DNA of 64,000 nt from Bacteroidales bacterium (GTDB lineage Bacteria > Bacillota > Clostridia > Lachnospirales > Lachnospiraceae): positions 1 through 64,000 of the forward strand of contig JAMPFJ010000001.1 of the NCBI GenBank assembly GCA_023664535.1. The letters are read 5' to 3'. The position numbers were made by a program, and so were the translations under genes. This document shows, piece by piece, positions 25,938-34,151 of the stretch. The notes under the pieces were generated by a model. It ran no database searches and was not told the origin of the DNA. It was given only the letters and a program-made list of their open reading frames with translations. Each line of letters starts with the position of its first letter. The stretch's first letter is position 1.

Positions 25938-26009
25938 GAAAGGACAAGTCGTGAAAATGGCTTGTCCTTTCTGCGTATCTGACGATTTTGCTGTGGTCAG
26001 CAAAATCGT
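25938..26009. repeat. Two perfect hairpins between the XRE gene and the toxin-antitoxin pair
   Basis: GAAAGGACAAG (25938-25948) pairs with CTTGTCCTTTC (25961-25971). ACGATTTTGCTG (25982-25993) pairs with CAGCAAAATCGT (25998-26009), a perfect 12-bp stem with a 4-nt loop. Neither ends in a clear T-tract. The first probably ends XRE transcription. Confidence 0.75.
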
Positions 26010-26061
26010 AGACGTTGGAAGAGTTGCTAAAATCATTGCGGAATAGTATTTTTTGCAAAGC

Positions 26062-26092
26062 GCTTGCATTTCGCAAGCAAAAAGGATATACT
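26062..26092 (+). promoter_or_regulatory. Toxin-antitoxin promoter with inverted repeat over the -35
   Basis: TTGCAT (26064-26069), 17 nt, TATACT (26087-26092). The inverted repeat GCTTGC (26062-26067) / GCAAGC (26073-26078) spans the -35, a likely site for autoregulation by the antitoxin. Confidence 0.7.
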
Positions 26093-26114
26093 AATGATAA
26101 AGGAGGCGATTGTT

Positions 26115-26420
26115 ATGGCACGAACATCAAATGTATTTGCACGAGTGGAACCTGAAATCAAAGAGCAGGCGGAGCAGGTGCTTGAACGTTTGGGAATCCC
26201 TATGTCTAATGCTGTGGGTATGTTTTTGAGACAGGTGGTTTTGCAAAGAGGTATTCCGTTTGAAATGAAGCTGCCGCAGACGGCACCGCTGAATTACGGC
26301 TCTCTTACCAGAGAACAGTTTGATGCGGAAATGGAAAAAGGCATGGCTGATGTTAAGGCGGGCAGAGTTTATTCAGCAGATACCATTGAAGCGGAAATGA
26401 AGAGAGACTTTGGCGTATGA
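26115..26420 (+). CDS. RelB/DinJ family antitoxin
   Basis: A 101-residue antitoxin. The N-terminal ribbon-helix-helix (residues 5-45, VFARVEPEIKEQAEQVLERLG, MSNAVGMFLRQVV) would bind the promoter repeat as a dimer. The C-terminal tail (DAEMEKGMADVKAGRVYSADTI) would wrap the toxin. AAAGGAGG about 10 nt upstream picks the ATG at 26115 over earlier in-frame codons. It overlaps the toxin gene by ATGA, the classic layout for a type II module. Confidence 0.93.
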   Translation: MARTSNVFARVEPEIKEQAEQVLERLGIPMSNAVGMFLRQVVLQRGIPFEMKLPQTAPLNYGSLTREQFDAEMEKGMADVKAGRVYSADTIEAEMKRDFGV

Positions 26421-26743
26421 GTTGGGATATTGTATATACAGCACAGGCAAGACAAGACTTGCGTGATATTTATGAATATATAGCATTAGAGCTGCTTGTG
26501 CCAGAAAATGCGGCAGGGCAAACTCAGCGGATTATGAAAACGATTCGTTCCCTTGAAGAAATGCCTATGCGTCATCAACTTTATGAAGAAGAACCGTGGC
26601 ATAGTCGGGGAATCCGATTTTTGCCTGTAGATAATTATCTGATATTCTATCTGCCGGAAGAACCTCAGAATACAATAAATATTGTCCGAATTATGTATGG
26701 CGGCAGAGATGTACGCAGACAGTTAAGCGAAACGGTTTTATGA
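26417..26743 (+). CDS. RelE/ParE superfamily toxin
   Basis: A 108-residue toxin. Marks are the N-terminal strand WDIVYTAQARQDLRDIYEYI, a helical region with SLEEMPMRHQLYEEE, and the core RGIRFLPVDNYLIFYLPEEPQNTINIVRIMYGGRD. This is the RelE/ParE fold; without structural comparison it is uncertain whether it cuts ribosomal mRNA or poisons gyrase. Coupled to the antitoxin by a 4-nt overlap. The module may stabilise this accessory region. Confidence 0.92.
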   Translation: MSWDIVYTAQARQDLRDIYEYIALELLVPENAAGQTQRIMKTIRSLEEMPMRHQLYEEEPWHSRGIRFLPVDNYLIFYLPEEPQNTINIVRIMYGGRDVRRQLSETVL

Positions 26744-26860
26744 TTTTTGGATTCATAAGTGTAGATTCTTCCGTAAGTTTCGGTTCATTTGCGCTGAATA
26801 GGCGTAAACTGAAGAAAAAGACCGCTTTATAGAATTATAGAAAGCTCTTGGCTGTGGTCA

Positions 26861-26889
26861 AGAGAAGATATATATGGAGAGTATATCTT
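26861..26889. other. Long AT-rich gap after the toxin gene (26744-27210), with a small hairpin
   Basis: The 467-nt gap holds no gene. I see AAGATATA/TATATCTT around 26865-26889, a promoter at 26931-26959, and a strong hairpin pair at 27048-27124, each listed or described here. The rest is featureless. Confidence 0.5.
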
Positions 26890-26930
26890 GTATCCTCTCT
26901 CAAAAATATATACAATATATTGAACGGATA

Positions 26931-26959
26931 TTGACAAAAGAAATGTTTTCTGATAGTAT
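26931..26959 (+). promoter_or_regulatory. Probable promoter for ychF
   Basis: TTGACA (26931-26936), 17 nt, TAGTAT (26954-26959). This gives a leader of about 245 nt before ychF that includes the 27048-27124 hairpins. Confidence 0.6.
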
Positions 26960-27047
26960 CCAAACACGAACGAAAGGGGTATTGTAGGAAATACATACGA
27001 GTATCAATATAAATTTTTGTTGCAGACAGGGCTTAGTTTTCTCGCTC

Positions 27048-27124
27048 GTTGGCTTCGCCAACTAAAATTTCAAATAGATATTTTCGCTCATGCAAGCATG
27101 GCTCAAAATCTATTTTGAAATTTT
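27048..27124. repeat. Double hairpin element upstream of ychF
   Basis: First hairpin: GTTGGC-TTC-GCCAAC (27048-27062). Second: a long near-palindrome from AAAATTTC (27064) to GAAATTTT (27124), with inner arms AAATAGAT/ATCTATTT and a CATGC-AA-GCATG centre. It encodes nothing. It may be a REP/MITE-type repeat or a structured leader. Confidence 0.7.
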
Positions 27125-27210
27125 GAAGGGTTCAGATTGGTATGTAACCAAAGCCATGAGAGGCAAAACTCAGTAAAATAAAAGAAAATCCAAAGGAGAT
27201 TAGGATAAAG

Positions 27211-28308
27211 ATGAAATTAGGCATCGTCGGACTTCCCAATGTAGGGAAAAGTACATTATTTAATTCATTAACAAAGGCGGGAGCGGAATCGGCGAATTAT
27301 CCGTTCTGTACCATTGACCCCAATATAGGCGTAGTTCCGGTACCGGATGAAAGAATTGACGTTTTGACAAAGATGTACAATTCCAAAAAGACTGTTCCGG
27401 CAGTGATTGAATTTGTGGATATTGCGGGTCTGGTAAAGGGCGCATCCAAGGGGGAAGGGCTTGGAAATCAATTTCTGTCCAATATCAGGGAGGTAGACGC
27501 CATTGTTCATGTGGTGCGCTGCTTTGAGGATTCCAATGTTGTGCATGTGGACGGAAATATCGACCCATTACGGGATATTGAGACCATTAACTTTGAATTG
27601 ATTTTCTCGGATATTGAGATTTTGGACAGGCGAATAGCAAAAAATTCCCGGGCTGCCAATAACAATAAAGAGATTGCCAAAGAAGTGGCGCTGATGAAGA
27701 GAATTAAGGAGCATCTCGAAAACGGGAAGCTTGCCATTACCTTTGAGACGGAAGGCGAAGACGAGGAGGCATGGATGGCAGAATATAATCTGCTGACCAG
27801 AAAGCCGGTTATTTTTGCTGCCAATGTGGCGGAGGATGATTTGGCGGATGATGGTGGAAATAATGCATATGTGCAGGTTGTCAAAGAATATGCAGCGGAG
27901 TATGGCGCTGAAGTATTTGCGGTATGCGCCCAGATTGAACAGGAAATTTCCGAACTGGAGGATGATGAACGGAAAATGTTTCTGGAGGATTTAGGACTTT
28001 CCGAATCCGGTCTGGATAAATTGATTCGTGCAAGCTATTCTCTGCTGGGGCTTATTTCCTATCTTACCTCGGGAGAGGATGAGACGAGGGCCTGGACGAT
28101 AAGAAAAGGAACAAAAGCGCCTCAGGCAGCCGGAAAAATCCATACGGATTTTGAACGTGGATTTATCCGGGCCGAAGTGGTCAATTATAAAGATTTGGTG
28201 GAAAACGGCTCCATGACTGCGGCAAGGGAAAAAGGGCTTGTGCGTTCCGAGGGAAAGGAATATGTTGTACAGGATGGGGACGTTATTCTGTTTAAGTTTA
28301 ATGTTTAG
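27211..28308 (+). CDS. ychF: Redox-regulated ATPase YchF (OLA1 type)
   Basis: A 365-residue ribosome-associated P-loop ATPase of the Obg family. G1 is GLPNVGKSTLFN (residues 6-17), the G2/G3 region is YPFCTIDPN and DIAGLVKGASKGEGLGNQFL, and the nucleotide-specificity motif NVAEDD sits in place of NKxD, which gives ATP preference. The C-terminal TGS domain is complete (FERGFIRAEVV, EYVVQDGDVILFKFNV). AAAGGAGA lies upstream of the ATG. It is followed after 14 nt by lgt. Confidence 0.97.
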   Translation: MKLGIVGLPNVGKSTLFNSLTKAGAESANYPFCTIDPNIGVVPVPDERIDVLTKMYNSKKTVPAVIEFVDIAGLVKGASKGEGLGNQFLSNIREVDAIVHVVRCFEDSNVVHVDGNIDPLRDIETINFELIFSDIEILDRRIAKNSRAANNNKEIAKEVALMKRIKEHLENGKLAITFETEGEDEEAWMAEYNLLTRKPVIFAANVAEDDLADDGGNNAYVQVVKEYAAEYGAEVFAVCAQIEQEISELEDDERKMFLEDLGLSESGLDKLIRASYSLLGLISYLTSGEDETRAWTIRKGTKAPQAAGKIHTDFERGFIRAEVVNYKDLVENGSMTAAREKGLVRSEGKEYVVQDGDVILFKFNV

Positions 28309-28322
28309 GCAGGGAGAGGCTT

Positions 28323-29246
28323 ATGTATGAAATAAGGTTTCCCCATTTGGGGATTGTGTTAAACAATGTGCCGGACGGTTTTTCTATTGGCGGATTTGAA
28401 ATCCGTTTTTACGGTATAGTTATTGCGCTGGGATTTATCCTGGGATATCTGCTGATTGCCAGAGAGGCAAAACGGACAAACCAGGATTCGGAAATGTATC
28501 TGGATTACATGCTTTGGCTGGTGGTGCCGGCAATTTTAGGAGCCAGAATATATTATGTGCTGTTCAGTCTGGATGATTATATTAAAGAGGGGCAGTCTCT
28601 GAAGGATACAATATTCGGCATGTTAAACATTCGTGGCGGCGGACTGGCAATTTACGGAGGTGTTATTGCAGGAATTATCACTCTTCTGATTTTTGCCCAT
28701 AAACGGAAAGTGAATACCATGCTGATGCTGGATACCTGTGCCATGGGACTGCTGGTGGGACAGATTCTTGGCAGATGGGGCAATTTTTTTAACCGGGAAG
28801 CCTTTGGAGGATACACGGATTCATTGTTTGCCATGGCGATTCCGGTGGAATGGTTTGGTGGTAAAAATTTTCTTCTCAGCTCAGTTAACCACGGGATTAT
28901 TACCCAGGAGATGATTGACCAGGTGCAGGTTATCGGTGGGAAAGAGTTTCTTCAGATGCATCCGACATTCCTCTATGAGTCGGCATGGAATCTGGTGGTA
29001 TTACTGGTGATTTTTCTCTATCGAAGATATAAAACCTTTGATGGGGAATTGTTTGCAATGTATATATGGGGATATGGGCTGGGGCGTGTCTGGATTGAAG
29101 GTCTCCGGACAGATTCCCTGATGTTTATGGGAATGGATTTTAAAGTATCCCAGCTTTTGGCGGCGCTTTGCGTTGTGGCGGCATCGGTATACATTATTTA
29201 TGAGCGGATGAAGCTTTCCCGGCAGCCGAAGCAGGAAGAGGAATGA
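28323..29246 (+). CDS. lgt: Phosphatidylglycerol--prolipoprotein diacylglyceryl transferase
   Basis: Membrane enzyme, 307 residues, that attaches diacylglycerol to the lipobox cysteine of prolipoproteins. About seven membrane helices. The Lgt signature GRWGNFFNREAFGG (with the essential Arg) is near residue 150. HPTFLYESAWN and the FDGELFAMYIWGYGLGRVWIEGLRTDSL block match the family end. It serves the lipoproteins encoded elsewhere in this window. A terminator lies 47 nt downstream. Confidence 0.96.
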   Translation: MYEIRFPHLGIVLNNVPDGFSIGGFEIRFYGIVIALGFILGYLLIAREAKRTNQDSEMYLDYMLWLVVPAILGARIYYVLFSLDDYIKEGQSLKDTIFGMLNIRGGGLAIYGGVIAGIITLLIFAHKRKVNTMLMLDTCAMGLLVGQILGRWGNFFNREAFGGYTDSLFAMAIPVEWFGGKNFLLSSVNHGIITQEMIDQVQVIGGKEFLQMHPTFLYESAWNLVVLLVIFLYRRYKTFDGELFAMYIWGYGLGRVWIEGLRTDSLMFMGMDFKVSQLLAALCVVAASVYIIYERMKLSRQPKQEEE

Positions 29247-29292
29247 AAACGGAAAATCTGTTTAGCAGGAATTGAAGATAAACCATATTGCG

Positions 29293-29340
29293 GCTCCCGC
29301 ATATCTGTAGATGTTACGGATGTGCGGGAGCTTTTCTGTT
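29293..29340 (+). terminator. Terminator after lgt
   Basis: GCTCCCGCAT (29293-29302) pairs with ATGTGCGGGAGC (one bulge, to 29331), then TTTTCTGTT. Confidence 0.85.
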
Positions 29341-29404
29341 GCCAAAATCTGGAAGTGCATTTGGAAAGAAAGAGCAAAGTGGAGGGGAAGTGGGGGAAAT
29401 GCGA

Positions 29405-29443
29405 AAAAGTGGGGAGAGAAATCCACTTTTCCCCACTATTTTT
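29405..29443. terminator. Second hairpin with two exclusive stems and a T-tract
   Basis: AAAAGTGG (29405-29412) can pair with CCACTTTT (29423-29430), while the overlapping AGTGGGG (29408-29414) can pair with CCCCACT (29431-29437). ATTTTTTTG follows, so the second pairing is a terminator. The rest of the lgt-mraZ gap up to 29634 has no gene that I can see. Confidence 0.6.
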
Positions 29444-29634
29444 TTGTCGATATCCGGTAAATGGTGTCACAGTCTGTCAAAACACAAGATATGCACGACA
29501 AATGAGTGGATGACACAAGATGTTGGGAGAAAATGACGAAAAAGGAAAGGGAGAAACAAGAGGAGTTATGCATATTGCACAAAAAACAACAAAAAATATT
29601 GGTTAGTTTTGCGGAAAACTGCGGTTTTTTATCC

Positions 29635-29710
29635 TTGCAATCTGTAATTCTATGGGGTACAATAGTGGTTGTAAGTGGTAGATAGTGGCTGTTAGTGGTA
29701 AATAGTGGTG
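29635..29710 (+). promoter_or_regulatory. mraZ (dcw) promoter with a five-copy MraZ operator
   Basis: TTGCAA (29635-29640), 17 nt, TACAAT (29658-29663). From 29661 come five direct repeats with an exact 10-bp period, all containing AGTGG: at 29664, 29674, 29684, 29694 and 29704. MraZ is known to bind direct repeats of a TGGG/GTGG-type core at this period in its own promoter. Autorepression of the dcw cluster is therefore expected. Confidence 0.85.
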
Positions 29711-29773
29711 GATTTATCTTATAACAGCAGTAACACTTACCGGCGAAGGATGGAAGAAGGGAAGGTGATGGTC

Positions 29774-30220
29774 ATGTCCAGAGGGTTAAAAGGCGAATAC
29801 AGCCATTCAGTGGATGCCAAGGGCAGAATGATTGTACCTTCAAAACTCAGAGAGCAGTTAGGCGTGACCTTCGTCGTGACAAAAGGAATGGACAAGTGTC
29901 TGTTTGCCTATCCTGTCAACGAGTGGGAAATTTTTGAAGGCAAATTGAGACAGCTTCCGACAACAAATGAGAAATCGAGACAGTTCAAGAGATTCTTTCT
30001 GGGGAGCGCCATTGATTGTGAGGTAGACAATCAGGGCAGGATTCTTCTTCCAGCAAATTTAAGAGAATTTGCAGGCATTACGAAGGATGTAACGGTGGTT
30101 GGTGTTGGCGAACGTGCCGAAATCTGGAGTAAGGAAAAATGGGAGGAGCAGAACAATATTGATGATATTGATTTCAATGAGATTGCCCAGGGAATCGAAG
30201 ATTTAGGAATAATCATCTGA
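29774..30220 (+). CDS. mraZ: Transcriptional regulator MraZ
   Basis: Cytosolic AbrB-like DNA-binding protein that forms rings and represses its own cell-division operon. The two pseudo-repeats are both present: EYSHSVDAKGRMIVPSKLRE near the start and CEVDNQGRILLPANLRE in the second half. About 148 residues from ATG 29774, chosen because GGGAAGG lies 8 nt upstream; ATG 29768 is also in frame but too close to it. The frame is open back to 29705 but that region is the operator. First gene of the dcw cluster. Confidence 0.93.
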   Translation: MSRGLKGEYSHSVDAKGRMIVPSKLREQLGVTFVVTKGMDKCLFAYPVNEWEIFEGKLRQLPTTNEKSRQFKRFFLGSAIDCEVDNQGRILLPANLREFAGITKDVTVVGVGERAEIWSKEKWEEQNNIDDIDFNEIAQGIEDLGIII

Positions 30221-30257
30221 TGTTTTGAAAAAATTGATTGGATGAAGGAGGATAAAC

Positions 30258-31199
30258 GTGGAATTTTCACATAAGTCGGTACTGCTTAAGGAAACAATAG
30301 AAGGGCTTGCAATAAAGGAAGACGGAACTTATGTGGATGGCACTTTAGGCGGCGGCGGGCATGCATTTTATGTGTGTGAGCGTTTATCCGGTAAAGGCAG
30401 GTTCATAGGAATAGATCAGGATGCTGCCGCTGTTGAGGCGGCGGGCATCCGGCTATTACCATATCAAAATAAAGTAAAGATAGACATTGTAAGAAGCAAT
30501 TACGAAAAAACCCCAAAGATTCTGAAAGAATTTGGCATTGACGGTGTTGATGGAATTCTTTTGGATCTTGGGGTATCCTCCTATCAGCTGGATACACCGG
30601 AAAGAGGATTTACCTACAGAGAGGATGCACCTCTCGATATGAGAATGGACCAGAGGCAGGAGATTACTGCTAAAGATATAGTAAACGAATACTCGGAAGC
30701 GGAGCTTTTCCGGATGATTCGGGACTATGGCGAAGAAAAATTTGCCAGAAATATTGCCAGACATATCTGTATGGCAAGAAAAAAACAGATTATTGAGACA
30801 ACCTTTGAACTAAATAATATTATAAAGGCTGCTATACCAATTAGAGCTAGGTCTGCAGGAGGGCACCCTTCCAAAAGAACGTATCAAGCTATCAGGATTG
30901 AATTAAATCGGGAACTGACCATTCTCGAACAATCCATCGACCAGATGATAGATTTGTTACAGCCGGGGGGCCGAATTTGCATAATTACGTTCCATTCGTT
31001 AGAAGATCGGATTGTAAAAAGGATTTTTAAGACCAATGAGAATCCTTGTACATGCCCTCCCGACTTTCCTAAATGCGTATGTGGTAAGGTTTCCAAAGGA
31101 AAAGTGGTCACCAGGAAGCCGATATTACCGTCTGAGGAAGAATTAGAGGAAAACCGAAGAAGCAAAAGTGCGAAGCTTCGTATTTTTGAACGAGCATAG
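30258..31199 (+). CDS. rsmH: 16S rRNA (cytosine1402-N4)-methyltransferase
   Basis: SAM-dependent methyltransferase, 313 residues. The N-terminus has [18 protein letters not shown], the SAM motif is [11 protein letters not shown], and [33 protein letters not shown] is fully conserved. The C-terminus shows [14 protein letters not shown], with two CxCP-type cysteines ([13 protein letters not shown]). The start is GTG 30258 after AAGGAGG. It is the second dcw gene and should follow MraZ control. Confidence 0.96.
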   Translation: MEFSHKSVLLKETIEGLAIKEDGTYVDGTLGGGGHAFYVCERLSGKGRFIGIDQDAAAVEAAGIRLLPYQNKVKIDIVRSNYEKTPKILKEFGIDGVDGILLDLGVSSYQLDTPERGFTYREDAPLDMRMDQRQEITAKDIVNEYSEAELFRMIRDYGEEKFARNIARHICMARKKQIIETTFELNNIIKAAIPIRARSAGGHPSKRTYQAIRIELNRELTILEQSIDQMIDLLQPGGRICIITFHSLEDRIVKRIFKTNENPCTCPPDFPKCVCGKVSKGKVVTRKPILPSEEELEENRRSKSAKLRIFERA

Positions 31200-31291
31200 T
31201 TGGTATTTAAGTGATAGATAATGAGCAAATGATTAAATTAAGGATTTATTTTCGTCAGATGAAACGTATTTAGAAAAGGGGAATGAAAGAA

Positions 31292-31759
31292 TTGGATTCA
31301 AGGAAGATGGAAAGAGGTTATTACGTAGAGGGGAATACAGCCAGAAAGCTGAATACGGTACCGGAAAGGGTAGAACGGCCGGAGCGTGAGGAACGCCGGG
31401 TCAATGAAAAACATGTACGCAATACCAGGCGCGCAAGAGCGTTTGATTTAAAATACACCGTTGCGTTGGTCGTGGCGACAGTCTTTTTATTTTCTTCCTG
31501 TGTCAGTATGCTTACTTTGCAGGCACAGATTTCGGAGCAGAGAAGAGAGATTGCAATTATGGAGAGCAATTTGAATAATCTGGCTGATGCCAATAATGAG
31601 ACGAGTAAACGACTGGACAGCTCGGTGGACTTGAGAGAAGTTTATGAGGTGGCAACAAAAGAACTTGGCATGGAACATCCGAAGAACGGACAGGTTGTTT
31701 CTTATGAAGCAAGCAATCCCGATTATGTAAAGCAATTTAAGGATGTACCCGCAGAATAG
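31292..31759 (+). CDS. ftsL: FtsL-like cell-division protein
   Basis: Short bitopic protein, about 155 residues, in the position and with the shape of FtsL. It has a charged cytosolic N-terminus of about 50 residues (many Arg and Glu), one membrane helix (about 57-77, VALVVATVFLFSSCVSML) and an extracellular coiled coil (ISEQRREIAIMESNLNNLADANNE). Such proteins link the divisome to septal PBPs. Sequence alone rarely proves FtsL; position and topology carry the call. TTG 31292 is preferred because AAAAGGGGA lies about 10 nt before it; ATG 31283 sits almost on that site. Confidence 0.75.
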   Translation: MDSRKMERGYYVEGNTARKLNTVPERVERPEREERRVNEKHVRNTRRARAFDLKYTVALVVATVFLFSSCVSMLTLQAQISEQRREIAIMESNLNNLADANNETSKRLDSSVDLREVYEVATKELGMEHPKNGQVVSYEASNPDYVKQFKDVPAE

Positions 31760-31773
31760 AATCAGGTGAGAAT

Positions 31774-33954
31774 ATGGCGAAGAAGAGAAGACGTTTTCTG
31801 GGCAGAATGCAGTTGAAGCTTTTTGTGGTGGTCGTGACATTAACCATAATATTTTTGGCGTTAATCGGAAGACTTATCTATATCAACGCAAAGGACGGAA
31901 AACGGTATGAAAAGATAGTGCTGGCGCAGCAAAGCTATGACAGTATAGAACTTCCGTACCGGAGAGGCGATATTTTAGACCGGAACGGCACACAGCTTGC
32001 TACTAGTGAGAAGGTCTACAATCTGATTATTGAGCCGAAGAATATTTTACAGAATGATAAAGTGAAAAAGGCAACCATACAGGCATTGGTAAAATATTTT
32101 GACTTGACGGAGGAAGAGATTAACAAAGCCTTAGAGAATACAACGTCACTGTACAAAAAAATGTTAAAATCGCTTGCCTATGAACAGGTGAAGCCCTTTA
32201 ATGATTTTCTGGAGACAGATGAGGCAAAAAATGTAAAGGGTATCTGGTTTGAGGATGAGTATCAGCGATATTATCCGTACAAATCCCTGGCATGCCATGC
32301 CCTGGGCTTTACGGTAAGCGGAAATGTGGGGCAGGGTGGTCTTGAAGGCTATTACAGTGAGGAATTAAACGGCGTTAACGGAAGAGAATATGCGTATCTG
32401 ACCAAGGACATGACGTTGGAGCGCACGACTAAAGCGCCGATTAACGGATATAACGTAATCTCCACTATTGACGCTAACGCACAAAACATTGTGGAAAAAA
32501 AGATTAGCCAGTTTATGAACGAAACCGGAGCAAAAAATGTATCGGTGCTGGTTATGGACCCGAATTCGGGCGAAGTGCTGGCAATGGCAAATTCCAACAG
32601 CTTTGATTTGAATGAGCCCTATGAAGACAGCGCCATACAATATCTGTTTGAAGACAAATATATTGACTATCTGCTTGCAGACGAGATGAAATCCTATTTT
32701 AAGCCGGAGGAAGGGCAGGAACTATCACCGGAAAAAGCGGCGTTAAAGGCAGTGCTGGAAAACAGGGGAATATCGGCGTCAGAGAGAATGGCAGCGCTTA
32801 CGGAAGATTTTCGTCTGGTGTGCCTGAATAAAGCATGGAGAAATTTTATTATTTCAGACGGGTTTGAACCGGGTTCGACCTATAAAACATTTACCATTTC
32901 CGGAGCGCTGGAGGACAGCATACTGAATGGCGGCGAAAGCTTCTTTTGCGGGGGTGATATGGAAGTGGAGGATTATACTATCCGATGCCACAACCATAGC
33001 GGACACGGGCAGGTTACGGTGGAACAGGCGTTGATGCAGTCCTGTAATGTGGCATTGATGCAGATTGCCAAAAGCGAGGGGAGAACCACCTTTGCAAAAT
33101 ACCAGGATGCATTCGGTTTTGGAAAAGCGACCCATGTGGATTTGTCGGGCGAAGCGGAGGGACTGATTTACGGAGAGGATAAATTAAATCCGGTTGAACT
33201 GGCAACCTCCTCGTTCGGTCAGGGGCTGACCGTAACCATGATGCAGATTGGAACGGCGTTTTGCTCTGTAATCAATGGAGGCGACTACTATGAGCCCCAT
33301 ATGGCAAAGCAGATTGTAGATGAAAACGGCGGAATTATCAATAATATCGAACCTGTGATTTTAAGGAAAACGATTTCGGAGGATACATCGGAATTTATGC
33401 GGAACGCACTGTTTAAGGTGGTGGATTCCGGTACGGCGCAGAAGGCAAAGGTTGAAGGCTATACCATAGGCGGAAAGACCGGTACGGCGGAAAAGCTTCC
33501 CCGCGGCAACGGAAAATATCTGCTGTCCTTTATCGGATTTGCACCGGTGGAAAATCCGCAGGTCGTGGTGTACGTTACGGTGGATGAACCGAATGTGGAG
33601 GACCAGTCAAGCTCCGGGCTTGGCACGATTATTGCGCAAAACATATTTGAGGAATTACTTCCCTATATGAATATATACCAGACGGATACCGGGGAAAGCG
33701 CCGGAGACCCGAATGTCGGAGACCAGATAGCAACACCGATATATGATGGAAATATACCGGAAGAGCAGCTTGGACAGGACATGCAGGTCGAAAGTCCGGA
33801 AACGGGAGAAGGCGCAAATCCGGAAGACGGAAGTACCGAAGCACCGGAAGGAGAGGGTGCCGGAACACCGGAAGGCGGAAGTACTGAAGCGCCGGAAGGT
33901 GGAGAAGGCGCAAACCCGGAGGGCGGAGATGCCGGAGCTCCGGCTGCCGAATAG
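31774..33954 (+). CDS. Class B penicillin-binding protein (first of a tandem pair)
   Basis: Septal or sporulation-type transpeptidase, 726 residues, anchored by a helix at about residues 14-34. The pedestal domain has YRRGDILDRNGTQLA. The transpeptidase motifs are all canonical: EPGSTYK (Ser368 nucleophile), SCN, and GGKTGTAEK. An unusual insertion of about 90 residues (Glu-rich, DEMKSYFKPEEG...) precedes the SxxK motif. No PASTA domain is seen. The last 60 residues are a low-complexity Gly/Glu/Pro/Ala tail with repeated EAPEGG. It cross-links lipid-II-derived glycan made by the FtsW encoded downstream. Confidence 0.93.
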   Translation: MAKKRRRFLGRMQLKLFVVVVTLTIIFLALIGRLIYINAKDGKRYEKIVLAQQSYDSIELPYRRGDILDRNGTQLATSEKVYNLIIEPKNILQNDKVKKATIQALVKYFDLTEEEINKALENTTSLYKKMLKSLAYEQVKPFNDFLETDEAKNVKGIWFEDEYQRYYPYKSLACHALGFTVSGNVGQGGLEGYYSEELNGVNGREYAYLTKDMTLERTTKAPINGYNVISTIDANAQNIVEKKISQFMNETGAKNVSVLVMDPNSGEVLAMANSNSFDLNEPYEDSAIQYLFEDKYIDYLLADEMKSYFKPEEGQELSPEKAALKAVLENRGISASERMAALTEDFRLVCLNKAWRNFIISDGFEPGSTYKTFTISGALEDSILNGGESFFCGGDMEVEDYTIRCHNHSGHGQVTVEQALMQSCNVALMQIAKSEGRTTFAKYQDAFGFGKATHVDLSGEAEGLIYGEDKLNPVELATSSFGQGLTVTMMQIGTAFCSVINGGDYYEPHMAKQIVDENGGIINNIEPVILRKTISEDTSEFMRNALFKVVDSGTAQKAKVEGYTIGGKTGTAEKLPRGNGKYLLSFIGFAPVENPQVVVYVTVDEPNVEDQSSSGLGTIIAQNIFEELLPYMNIYQTDTGESAGDPNVGDQIATPIYDGNIPEEQLGQDMQVESPETGEGANPEDGSTEAPEGEGAGTPEGGSTEAPEGGEGANPEGGDAGAPAAE
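33795..33950 (+). repeat. Low-complexity repeat tail of the first PBP gene
   Basis: Imperfect repeats of GAAGGCGGAAGTACTGAAGC- and GGAGAAGGCGCAAA-type units encode a Gly/Glu/Pro/Ala/Thr tail (ANPEDGSTEAPEGEGAG, TPEGGSTEAPEGG, ANPEGGDAGAP). Confidence 0.8.
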
Positions 33955-34038
33955 GCAGAGAGGATTGCTCATATATTTGTCGGCTGAAAATGAAAGACAG
34001 CAGGAACCCACCGGTGGCAGGGTTCCGATGAATAGATA

Positions 34039-34086
34039 AGGCATGGCTTGTTTTGGGAGAAACGGGCCGTGCCTGGGTTTTGTTTC
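34039..34086 (+). terminator. Terminator between the two PBP genes
   Basis: AGGCATGGC (34039-34047) pairs with GCCGTGCCT (34066-34074), one G-T pair, then GGGTTTTGTTT. A weak promoter (TTGCGA 34090-34095, TGTAAT 34112-34117, 16-nt spacer) lies just after it. Confidence 0.7.
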
Positions 34087-34151
34087 ATTTTGCGAATAAC
34101 TTTTTCTTTTTTGTAATAAGCTTATTAAGAGAGAAGCTTAAGGATTATTTC

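Noticed and set aside
26423-26743. Toxin gene as a pseudogene
   Set aside because: The frame is intact, overlaps the antitoxin correctly and has full family length.
29288-29536. 82-codon open frame between lgt and mraZ
   Set aside because: It crosses two terminator hairpins and has no ribosome site; treated as non-coding.
29661-29710. Short regular repeats that might suggest a CRISPR array
   Set aside because: Units are 10 bp with no unique spacers and lie at the mraZ promoter; they fit MraZ operator sites.
33955-34151. Extension of the second PBP into the inter-PBP gap
   Set aside because: That stretch contains a terminator; ATG 34152 has its own ribosome site and family-like N-terminus.
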